Both the position numbers and the translations under genes were made by a program. 64,000 bases of DNA from Pleurocapsa minor GSE-CHR-MK 17-07R (GTDB lineage: Bacteria; Chloroflexota; Anaerolineae; Aggregatilineales; Phototrophicaceae). How positions within the stretch are numbered: the stretch's first letter is position 1; the number at the start of each line of letters is the position of its first letter. Positions 18,516 to 27,106 of the stretch are shown here, in pieces. Below the pieces are notes generated by a model that saw nothing but the letters and a program-made list of their open reading frames with translations, was not told the DNA's origin and ran no database searches. The DNA lies in assembly GCA_019359125.1 (NCBI GenBank), contig JAHHHY010000003.1:215853-279852 (forward strand). The letters run 5' to 3'.

Positions 18516-19822
18516 GGCGACGCCTCAGTCGCTTCAGGCTCCGGCAGCACCTGGAAGACGATGCTGTCGAGGATGGCCTGAAGCTCGTCTTCGGCCACGT
18601 TCATGGCATCAATCGGCTCGGCATAGGTAAAGAACACATAGTTCAGGCCCTGCTGCTCCAGCCCGGCGAACCAGCCGCGGGTATCGGGCAGCTCCGGGCA
18701 GTCAACCGCCGAGAAGGCAGTGCCCACGGCGGCCAGCCCGCCAACGCTGTATTCGCGGCGCAGGTCGGTGCCAATATTGCAGCCTTCCTCGATCAGCACC
18801 AGCCGCAGCAGGCGCAGGCCATCCAGCCACAGGTCGGTGGTGAAGCTGCCGTTCTCGGTCTGCGTGGCCACATTGGGGAACGCCCACAGCAGCACGATCG
18901 TGCCGGTGCCGCCCGTGACCGGGCCGGTATAAATTGCCAGCGGAATCGCACGCAGCATGTCGACATCCTGCACGATCATCGTGTCGTAGCCGGCACGCCA
19001 GCCTTCCGGCAGGCCGATGTCCAGCGGCGGAACCGTGCGATCGCCGGTCAGCGGGTCAATTTCGATGACTTCCGGCGTCGCTTCGGCGGTGCTCTCGACC
19101 AGCGACTGGTTGAGCGCCACATTGAGCTGCAACAGGGCGCGGTCGATGGTGAAGTTCAGGCTCTCCGGGTCCGTCAGCGAGGCGTCGCTGCCGACAGTGA
19201 CCAGCGGCAGGTTCCCGCCGTAGGGCAGCTCGGCAAACAGGCGCGCCGCCTCGCCAATGGCCTCATCCGGGCGGGCGGTCACCATGCAGGCATTCCACGC
19301 GCCCATGTCGATATCCAGCAGGCCGATGCCCTCCACCAGCCGCGATCCGCTGTAGGCGCTGTCGCCAAACTCCCTGTACCACGCGAACAACTGCGCCACG
19401 TACTGGAAGAAATAGCCCTGTTCGCCGGCACACAGGGCGGCCCGCGCCGCGCCACGCGCATCGGTGCTGCCCTCCACTTTGAGCAGCGGCAGGCCGGTCA
19501 GGAGCACTTCAGAGCCGCGGGCGCGGGCCAGCAGCGTCGGGAACGAATTGACAAAAAACTGGGCCGAAGCGGCATCGTCCAGCGCGATATAGACCGCCAC
19601 CGAGACGGGCGCATTTTCAAATCCGAGGCGCGGCAAGCCGTTCAGCCCGGCCGACGTGGGCAGGATTCCATAATCCAGCGCGGCCGGCGGGACGGGTGTG
19701 GCAGTCGGCGGAACCGATGTAGCAGCGGGAACGGTCGGCGTGGGGGTTGCGGCGGGCGCCCCGCCACAGCCAGCGGCCAGCAGCATCAGCACGGCGGCCA
19801 TTCCCAGGAGGCTGTTTTTCAA
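18512..19822 (-). CDS. Lipoprotein with thioredoxin/DsbA-like domain lacking CXXC
   Basis: Lipobox LMLLAAGCGG; LGFENAPVSVAVYIALDDAASAQFFVNSFP...GAARAALCAGEQGYFFQYVAQLFAW...LPLVTVG. Overlaps the downstream CrtI-like start by 4 nt. Confidence 0.65.
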   Translation of the reverse strand: MKNSLLGMAAVLMLLAAGCGGAPAATPTPTVPAATSVPPTATPVPPAALDYGILPTSAGLNGLPRLGFENAPVSVAVYIALDDAASAQFFVNSFPTLLARARGSEVLLTGLPLLKVEGSTDARGAARAALCAGEQGYFFQYVAQLFAWYREFGDSAYSGSRLVEGIGLLDIDMGAWNACMVTARPDEAIGEAARLFAELPYGGNLPLVTVGSDASLTDPESLNFTIDRALLQLNVALNQSLVESTAEATPEVIEIDPLTGDRTVPPLDIGLPEGWRAGYDTMIVQDVDMLRAIPLAIYTGPVTGGTGTIVLLWAFPNVATQTENGSFTTDLWLDGLRLLRLVLIEEGCNIGTDLRREYSVGGLAAVGTAFSAVDCPELPDTRGWFAGLEQQGLNYVFFTYAEPIDAMNVAEDELQAILDSIVFQVLPEPEATEASP

Positions 19823-19942
19823 GGTGGCTTTATCCTGCGTGTAATCAGGGTATCAGCCAACTATAGTACCCAATTCGCATGAGAATGGGGTTTGAGCGTG
19901 GGATTTGGCAAGAGCCTATGCCATGCGTTGGCACGTGCATCC

Positions 19943-20100
19943 GCCGCCTGCGGTTCAAAACCGCAGGCTACAAAAAGCCCAAGTCCCTGAAGGGACTGAA
20001 AAAGCGCCATCCTGAGATGCGCATCCAGGGAAGCAACCTCAGAATAGTCCCTTTAGGGACTTGGGGGGTTGGTAGCCCCGGGCTTTGAGCCCGGGGCGGC
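19943..20100. repeat. Dispersed palindromic element, copy A
   Basis: gccgcctgcggttcaaaaccgcaggctacaaaaagcccaagtccctgaagggact ... agtccctttagggacttggggggttggtagccccgggctttgagcccggggcggc. Confidence 0.9.
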
Positions 20101-20109
20101 ACTGCCCGT

Positions 20110-20967
20110 TTATTCCGCGGCCTCGGCCACAAAGTCGATGGCCAGCAGCACTTCTTCTTCCACATTGGCCACGCTGGGCACGCTGGGGATCGTCAGGCCA
20201 AAGTCACCGCGCAGGATAATCGCCTCGGCCGAGCCTTCCAGGCGCGTCTCGCTGACGGGCGTCACCGTCACCTGGAACGTGACCGGATTGGTGGTCGATT
20301 GCAGGGTCAGGTCGCCCACCAGCTCAAACGTGAACGACTCGCCCACGGCGACCGAGGCGGGCATGTTGTTCAGCGCCGTCGGCGTGAAGATGGCAAATTC
20401 GTTGGCATCGTCGGCAGAGCGCAGGATCTGGCTGCGGATGGCGCGGTCGCGAAACTGGCTGTCGGTTTGCAGCGAGCGCACATTGATCGCCAGCGTGCCC
20501 ACCGACGAAGCAGACGGATCCGCCGCGTTGACGACCAGTTCACCAGCGATATCTTCGTCACCCTGGGTGGTGCCCACCACGGTGATACGGTTCCCGCTCA
20601 GGTCTTCGTCCAGCTCAAAGCGGGCGCTCGACTCCGCGCCAACGATGGTGAACGTGACGGGCTCACCCGCCGGGGCACTTGCCTCAGCGACTGCTTCTTC
20701 AGTCGGCATGGCTTCCACAATTTCAACGGCTTCGGTGGCCACAGCTTCGGCCTGTTCCACGACTTCCGTAGCTGCTTCGACAACCTCGGTGGCGACAGCT
20801 TCAGCCTGGGCACGTACCGCATCCGCCGTGGCGACAGCATCGGCCGCGCTCTGCGACTGCGACCCGTCGCCGCCGCTCAGCCACAGTGCGGCCAGGCCAC
20901 CGATAAGACCACCGACCACAATCAACGCCACAATGATGATATTGCGAGTAGTTTTCGACATGGGCAT
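20110..20967 (-). CDS. YceI family protein with N-terminal TM anchor and Ala/Val/Glu-rich linker
   Basis: FTIVGAESSARFELDEDLSGNRITVVGTTQGDEDIAGELVVN...LAINVRSLQTDSQFRDRAIRSQIL...TFELVGDLTLQSTTNPVTFQVTVTP. Confidence 0.9.
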   Translation of the reverse strand: MPMSKTTRNIIIVALIVVGGLIGGLAALWLSGGDGSQSQSAADAVATADAVRAQAEAVATEVVEAATEVVEQAEAVATEAVEIVEAMPTEEAVAEASAPAGEPVTFTIVGAESSARFELDEDLSGNRITVVGTTQGDEDIAGELVVNAADPSASSVGTLAINVRSLQTDSQFRDRAIRSQILRSADDANEFAIFTPTALNNMPASVAVGESFTFELVGDLTLQSTTNPVTFQVTVTPVSETRLEGSAEAIILRGDFGLTIPSVPSVANVEEEVLLAIDFVAEAAE

Positions 20968-21159
20968 CCTTACTGTAAATATGACGATAGTCCGTTTAGT
21001 GACTAGAATCGTATGGAGAACGGCAAAATTTGTCCAGCAAGTTTACACTTAATTTACAGCGCACTATGCCGATACTCATCCACAGCGCGGCCTGTGCGCG
21101 GCATCAGGTACAATGGCCGCATACACCGTGGCATTCAGTTGACAGGACGGGACGGACCC

Positions 21160-21900
21160 ATGAAGGAATCTCAGGCACTGATCCAGCGCGTGCGCCGCGT
21201 GAATGATACCCATCAGCACATCACGATGAGCGTGGACGCCTCGCTGCTGCAACTGAAAGCGGGCCAGGCGATGCTGCGCCGGCCGGACGCAAACGGCTGG
21301 CAGCCCTACCTGCCGGAGCTGTGGTTTCCGGTGGCGCTGGAAAAAGACATGCTGACGGTCGAGCGCCCGCTGAGCGAGCATTACGAGCCGGGCGCGGTGG
21401 TGACGCTGGCTGGCCTGCTGGGCAAGCCCTTCCGCTTTCGGCGCACGCTGCGCAATGTGCTGCTGATCGCGCACGACACCGCGCCCACCCCGCTGCTGAT
21501 GCCCGTGCAGCCGCTGCTGAACAGCAAGGTCAATGTTACGCTGCTGCTGCTGGGCACGGCCGCCGACTATCAGACGACGCATCTGCCCGAAGAAGTGGAA
21601 ATCATCAAAGGCGGGGCGGATTTCGACTGGCCGAACAAGCTGACGACGATTGGCTGGGCGGACCAGGTGTTCGTGACGGTCTCGCCGTCCTCCGAGATGT
21701 CGAGCTTCCGGAAGTTCTGGAAGATTTTCAGCGAGCTGCGTTCAGACGCGCCGGCCGGATACATCTTCGGCGTGTTTCAGATGCCGATGCCGTGCGGCGT
21801 GGGCGCGTGCGATGCCTGCCTGGTCAAATGCCGCAGCGGCGAGGTGGCCGCCTGTATCGACGGCCCCTCGCTGGACCTGACCGATGTGCGGATGGACTAG
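21160..21900 (+). CDS. PyrK-like iron-sulfur electron transfer subunit family protein
   Basis: C-terminal MPCGVGACDACLVKCRSGEVAACIDGPSLDLTD [2Fe-2S] motif; internal ATG start MKESQALIQRVRRV. Confidence 0.75.
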   Translation: MKESQALIQRVRRVNDTHQHITMSVDASLLQLKAGQAMLRRPDANGWQPYLPELWFPVALEKDMLTVERPLSEHYEPGAVVTLAGLLGKPFRFRRTLRNVLLIAHDTAPTPLLMPVQPLLNSKVNVTLLLLGTAADYQTTHLPEEVEIIKGGADFDWPNKLTTIGWADQVFVTVSPSSEMSSFRKFWKIFSELRSDAPAGYIFGVFQMPMPCGVGACDACLVKCRSGEVAACIDGPSLDLTDVRMD

Positions 21901-24194
21901 TCGGCCACCTGCGCGGCCGTCACGGTGAAAGGCAGCGCGGCGCCCGTCCAGGCATTGGTCGCGCTGACCGCGACAATCAGCGTCTCGTTGCGGCCCAGGG
22001 CATAACGGCGCGTGACCGTGTTGGCGTCGTCTCCGCTGCCGATGAGCTGCGTCACGCGCGGCGGCGACGCGCCCACGATGCCAGTCGTCACCGTCTGCAC
22101 CAGCCATTCCGCCGACAGCGCGCTGCTGATGGTGCTGAAGCCCTCGAATGACCAGCCGATGCCGGTGCCTTCATCCTCGAAACCGATGTCCTCCAGCCGG
22201 ATATTCGCCACGGCCGCGCCCCAGTTCTCGCGGTTGGGCAGCAGCACCGCCTCAAAGCGCAGCAGAATCTCGCTTCCCGCATAGGCCGACAGGTCGACCG
22301 AGCGCGGCTGCCACAGCGGCTCCGGCACGCGAATACGCGTAGGATGCGCGCCCAGCACGACCGGCACATCGATCTGTTCGCCATCGCGCATGATCATCAG
22401 CGTAACGGTGTCGCCGGGGGAATAATTCGCCAGCAGCCCGACGATATTCGGCTGCGTCTGCCACGGCTGGCCGTCGGCGCCCATCACCACATCACCAGGC
22501 AGCACGCCGGCCTGTTCAGCCGCCCCGCCGGGGGACACATCGCCCACGGTGACGCCGTCGGCAGACACGATGATGCCCAGGATCGGGAATGGCTCGGCCG
22601 GGCGCGGATTGCTGACGCCGGTGAAGCCGGGGCCATAAGCCGCGCCGTAGCTATCCGGCACGGGAATTGGCTGGCCCTCGCCGTCCAGCAGCGGCTGGGG
22701 CTGCCAGGTCGCGCCGCCGTCCGTGCTCACGCTGACATAGCCGTAGTCCCAGCCCAGCGACAGGTCGTGCCACAGGTCAAACGTGAGCATCGCTGAATCT
22801 GCATCGGTCAGGTCAAACGCGCGCGTCATGTGGGTGTCAGAGCCGGGCGCACGCCCAGACCAGTAGGCGGTGTCATGCGGTGTGTCCGCGGGCAGGCGCA
22901 GGCTGGGGATGCTCGCCGCGCCCTCAAAGGTCAGGTCAATCGTGACTGCTTCTTCGGCCGTCAGGAAGAAATAGGTCGAGCCAAACGGGCTGATTTCGCC
23001 CTCTGCGCCGCTGTCGGGCACCAGCCGCGTGGCCGCAGCGCCCATCTCGGGGGTCACATTGGGCACGTCAAAAGCATAGCGCCCGTCGCCAAAGACCGCG
23101 TTGATGATGGCCGTCACCACATAATCGGCATACAGCGCGCGCGCATCCGGCACGGCGCCGGTGGCCGGGTCGACCAGGCCAGCCGCCGCAATCGCCTGGT
23201 CGAGCATGGCAAACGGATCGCCGCTTTCGGGGATCGTCAGCGCCAGGCCAGACAGCGCGTCAGGCCCCAGCCGCTGGCGCAGGTAGCCCAGGAACAGGCC
23301 GTGTGCCCCGCGCACCACCTCGCGGGTGGTGAATGTCGGGCTGGCGGTAATCGGCGTGGACGGCACAGCCAGATAAGCATTGAACACGTTCGCGCCGATC
23401 TCTGACCCCGCCAGGCGCGCCTGAATATCGCTGGAAACGAGCGCGTGCATCCAGGCCGGCATGTGCGGATTGTTGGCCTCCAGCACCAGATCGATGAAAG
23501 CAACGGCCGCCGCGTTCAGATAGAGCGCGTCGTTAATGGGCACATCCGCGCCATATGGCGTCGTATTGATGATGATCATCTCGCGGGCATTGGCGCCCTC
23601 GCCCGCCACATACGCAGTCGGCAGACCGTCGATCGGGCTCACCCATGCGTCACGGTCATTGGCGATATTCTGCGCGTACACCACATGGATAAAGCCGTCC
23701 TGGTCGATATCCGGCACGCGAATCGGGCTGGCAGGTATGGTGCTGTTTGTGCCCGGAAAAAGCTCCGACGGGGCGTAATAGGCCCGGTTCGACAGCTCGG
23801 CAAACAGCCCGGCCAGCGACTGCGCCGCCTGGCTGGCGACCACATCGCTCACCTCGACGCCGTCGACCGCCCACACCAGCGCGCCGGGCACGTTCAGGCT
23901 GGCGCGTGCGCCGCTGAGCAGCGTGATGCCAACCGGCGTCGGGGCATCCGCCCCCTGCAACGGCAGGCTGACAGTGTCTTCAGACCCGGCCTCCATGTCG
24001 CGCAGGTCGGGAATCGGCAGGCTGTGCGCCTCCGGCAGGCCCAGATAGCGAACCGCCAGGTCGGCCGGGTCGCGCAGGGGCAACCCCCCGCCATCCCCCT
24101 GGGCGACTGCCGCAGGCATGAAGCCCGCCAGCACCGCCAGCACCCCGCACAAAATCACCCACTGTCGCCGCGCCTGCGTTGTAACATTCATCAC
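21897..24194 (-). CDS. Secreted immune-inhibitor-A-like protein with PDZ domain inserted in MAM-like domain; no HExxH seen
   Basis: Signal peptide; YWSGRAPGSDTHMTRAFDLTDADSAMLTFDLWHDLSLGWDYGYVSVSTDGGATWQ ... PDZ GDVSPGGAAEQAGVLPGDVVMGADGQPW ... RSVDLSAYAGSEILLRFEAVLLP. Confidence 0.75.
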   Translation of the reverse strand: MMNVTTQARRQWVILCGVLAVLAGFMPAAVAQGDGGGLPLRDPADLAVRYLGLPEAHSLPIPDLRDMEAGSEDTVSLPLQGADAPTPVGITLLSGARASLNVPGALVWAVDGVEVSDVVASQAAQSLAGLFAELSNRAYYAPSELFPGTNSTIPASPIRVPDIDQDGFIHVVYAQNIANDRDAWVSPIDGLPTAYVAGEGANAREMIIINTTPYGADVPINDALYLNAAAVAFIDLVLEANNPHMPAWMHALVSSDIQARLAGSEIGANVFNAYLAVPSTPITASPTFTTREVVRGAHGLFLGYLRQRLGPDALSGLALTIPESGDPFAMLDQAIAAAGLVDPATGAVPDARALYADYVVTAIINAVFGDGRYAFDVPNVTPEMGAAATRLVPDSGAEGEISPFGSTYFFLTAEEAVTIDLTFEGAASIPSLRLPADTPHDTAYWSGRAPGSDTHMTRAFDLTDADSAMLTFDLWHDLSLGWDYGYVSVSTDGGATWQPQPLLDGEGQPIPVPDSYGAAYGPGFTGVSNPRPAEPFPILGIIVSADGVTVGDVSPGGAAEQAGVLPGDVVMGADGQPWQTQPNIVGLLANYSPGDTVTLMIMRDGEQIDVPVVLGAHPTRIRVPEPLWQPRSVDLSAYAGSEILLRFEAVLLPNRENWGAAVANIRLEDIGFEDEGTGIGWSFEGFSTISSALSAEWLVQTVTTGIVGASPPRVTQLIGSGDDANTVTRRYALGRNETLIVAVSATNAWTGAALPFTVTAAQVAD

Positions 24195-24304
24195 TATTGA
24201 TCCTTAAGGTATGCACCGCACAGCATAACACACTGCAAAGCCGCGCGGTCATTTGCAACAAATGAAGATATACTAAGGCGAGTTTTCACTTGCAGTCACC
24301 ATAA

Positions 24305-27106
24305 ATGACGCCCGTGGGGGGCCGCCAGATGGATGTAGGCAGCGAATTCAGCAATTATCGCGTCATCGAGCATATCGGGCGTGGCGGTATGGCGGACGTG
24401 TGGAGCGCGCGCGACAAGCGCCTGGCGCGCACGGTCGCCGTCAAGACGATCGCCGGTGACCTGTCGAATGACATGAACCCGATCCAGTTATTCGAGCGCG
24501 AGGCGCAGACGATCGCGGCGCTGGAGCATCCGCACATCCTGCCGATTTACGAGTTTGGCGAGTTTGATAACCAGCTCTACATCGTCATGCGCTATGTCAG
24601 CGGCGGCTCGCTGGAAGACCTGCTGGAAAAAGGCCCGCTGAGCGTGGAAGAAACGCTGCGCGTGGTGCGGGCTGTCGGCCAGGCGCTGGACTACGCGCAT
24701 CAGAGCAAGGTCATCCACCTCGACCTGAAGCCGTCGAACATCCTGCTCGACAGCTATCAGTCGCCCTACCTGGCGGACTTTGGCCTGGCAACCATGCTGG
24801 GGCCGGAAGGCCGCGCCCAGAATCCGGGCAGCGGCACCCTGCTGTATATGGCGCCGGAGCAGCTCACCGCCGATATGCTGGACAGCCGCGCCGACATCTA
24901 CAGCTTCGCCATCCTCGTCTTTCACATGCTCACCGGCCAGCTTCCGTTTGACGGCGCCATCCCGCTGGCCATCCGCCAGCTGCAAAGCGGCGATTCGATG
25001 CCCGATGTCACCCAGCTTCGGCCCGGCCTGCCAGAGCTGGTCAATGTCGTGCTTCAGCATGCCAGCATGCTCGACATCGGCAGCCGCGCCGAATCACTGA
25101 AAGACGTGATGAACCAGCTGGAACAGGTGTTGGGCGGCGGGCGACGGCTGGTGCTGAGCAGCGATACACGCGGTATGCCCTCGAACAACCCGGAGACGCG
25201 CGGCATCTCCACCCTGCCGCTCGACCAGTTGATTTCCGGCCCGCTCGACGGGCTGGTGTCGCGGCCAATTTCACCCTCAACGTCGCCAGTCAAGCCGGAT
25301 GACATGGACGCGCTCATCACCGGCCCGATTGACGGGCTGGTGTCGCGGCCGCTTTCACCCTCGACCCTGCCGGTCAAGCCGGATGACCTGGATGCGCTCA
25401 TCACTGGCCCGATTGACGGACTGGTGAAGAAGACGAGCGAAATCCCGTCCGCGTCAGACCTGGACAGCCTGATCACCGGTCCAATCGACGGGCTGGTCAA
25501 GAAGACGAGCGAGATTCCGTCTGCATCTGAGCTGGACAGCCTGATTACCGGCCCGATCGACGGACTGGTCAAGAAGACAGGCGAGCTTCCGGCGGTGTCG
25601 CGCGAAAGCATCGCGCTGGAAAAGCTGATCAGCGGGCCAATTGGCAACCTGATCAGCAAGATCGGCCAGGCGCACATCGAGCCGACTGCCCCGCCCGCGC
25701 CCGTCACCTTTGAAGACGAGGCCGTGCGCGAGGCCTACGATATCTATGTCCGCGCCCGCCGTGCATTTGCCGGCGGCCAGGGCAAATTCATCCTCGGCGT
25801 GACCGATTTCATCCTGATTGCCGATACCTATGCCGAGGCAGACAGGCATCATCTGGAGCTGGACGAGAGCGGCCTGGGCATGCTGCTGCGCGGCGCGCTG
25901 GAATACGACTATCAGCTGGCGGCATGGTGGGGCCGCGCCGACGACGAAGGCCGCCGCTGGGTCAGCCTGCATGCGCTGCGCAGCGAAAATGCACCCGCCC
26001 GCCAGCGCGCCATCGAGCGCCTGACGCACCTGCCGGACACCGAATCGCCGCAGATTCCGCGTCTGGTGGGCCAGGCGCTGAACGTGGAAACCAACCGCCC
26101 CGCCCTGGTGGCCGGGCTGCATCTGCTGGGCGCGCGCAGCCCGCTGCCGCAGCGCGTCCGCGCGTGGTGGGAAACGCTGGGGCTGGCGACGGCGCGTGAC
26201 TGGCGTCCGCTGGCCTACTCGCGCGAGATCGATCACTTGCTGGCGCGCAAGGCGCTGGACCACGACGAACCGGAAGCCGCAGCGCTGGCCGCCCGCATCA
26301 TCGGCCGCGTGCGTTCAGAAGCCGCTGCTCAGGCCCTCAGTGAAGCACGTGCCGCCGGCCACAAAGGGGCGTTAAGCGCGCTGGCCATCGCCCGCGACGA
26401 GGCCAACAGCCTGCCCGCCAGCATCAGCGGGGGCGAGCGATTCATCTCGTGGCTGGCGAATACCTCGCGGCGCTGGCGCGAAAATCCGATGGGCTATGTG
26501 TGGCGCTTTGTGGCTGCGCTGCTGTTTTCGATCGCGGGCATGGGGCTGTTTTTGTACCTGTCGCTGTCGGCCTTCAGCCAGGTGCTGTTCGCCCAGGTCT
26601 ATGGCCGCACCGTCTCAGTCGGGCTGATGTTCGGCACGCTGCTGGCGCTGTCCGTGCTGGTGGCAGACGAGATGCCGCAGCGCCTGCGCGGCTTCTGGAC
26701 GTGGTGGCTGCGCGCCATCTGGGCATTCGCCTTCGGGCTGGTCCTGGTCACGGCGACATGGGGCGCGTACAACTATCTGATCCTAGAAATTAATGACCTG
26801 GCGTGGAATGTACTGGCGCTGGGCGGGCTGGGCGCGGCGGTGGCCTTCGCGCTGATGAACATCGTGCGCCTGCCCGGCATCGCCCGGACAGCGATCACGT
26901 TCGTCGGGCTGTACCTGCCGATTGTGCTCACCTTCCAGAATGCGTGGAACAGCAGCTATGCCGAGCCAGCTATCATGTATTTCACCGACCTGGATACGCT
27001 GGTGCAGTGGGGCGTGCCGATGTTCATCCTGATCGCCATCGGCGTGAATTTCCATGCGCTGCTGCGCGACATCCGCTGGGTGATCGGCCGCCTGAAGCGC
27101 GGCTAA
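24305..27106 (+). CDS. Ser/Thr protein kinase with tandem GPIDGLV repeat linker and C-terminal TM helices
   Basis: YRVIEHIGRGGMADVWSARD...VAVKTI...VIHLDLKPSNILLD...ADFGLAT...GTLLYMAPEQ; repeats at 25229-25660; several hydrophobic segments at C-terminus. Alternative start 24329. Confidence 0.92.
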   Translation: MTPVGGRQMDVGSEFSNYRVIEHIGRGGMADVWSARDKRLARTVAVKTIAGDLSNDMNPIQLFEREAQTIAALEHPHILPIYEFGEFDNQLYIVMRYVSGGSLEDLLEKGPLSVEETLRVVRAVGQALDYAHQSKVIHLDLKPSNILLDSYQSPYLADFGLATMLGPEGRAQNPGSGTLLYMAPEQLTADMLDSRADIYSFAILVFHMLTGQLPFDGAIPLAIRQLQSGDSMPDVTQLRPGLPELVNVVLQHASMLDIGSRAESLKDVMNQLEQVLGGGRRLVLSSDTRGMPSNNPETRGISTLPLDQLISGPLDGLVSRPISPSTSPVKPDDMDALITGPIDGLVSRPLSPSTLPVKPDDLDALITGPIDGLVKKTSEIPSASDLDSLITGPIDGLVKKTSEIPSASELDSLITGPIDGLVKKTGELPAVSRESIALEKLISGPIGNLISKIGQAHIEPTAPPAPVTFEDEAVREAYDIYVRARRAFAGGQGKFILGVTDFILIADTYAEADRHHLELDESGLGMLLRGALEYDYQLAAWWGRADDEGRRWVSLHALRSENAPARQRAIERLTHLPDTESPQIPRLVGQALNVETNRPALVAGLHLLGARSPLPQRVRAWWETLGLATARDWRPLAYSREIDHLLARKALDHDEPEAAALAARIIGRVRSEAAAQALSEARAAGHKGALSALAIARDEANSLPASISGGERFISWLANTSRRWRENPMGYVWRFVAALLFSIAGMGLFLYLSLSAFSQVLFAQVYGRTVSVGLMFGTLLALSVLVADEMPQRLRGFWTWWLRAIWAFAFGLVLVTATWGAYNYLILEINDLAWNVLALGGLGAAVAFALMNIVRLPGIARTAITFVGLYLPIVLTFQNAWNSSYAEPAIMYFTDLDTLVQWGVPMFILIAIGVNFHALLRDIRWVIGRLKRG

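Noticed and set aside
25229-25660. Possible CRISPR or DNA satellite
   Set aside because: Repeats keep the reading frame of the kinase and vary at codon level; this is a protein repeat.
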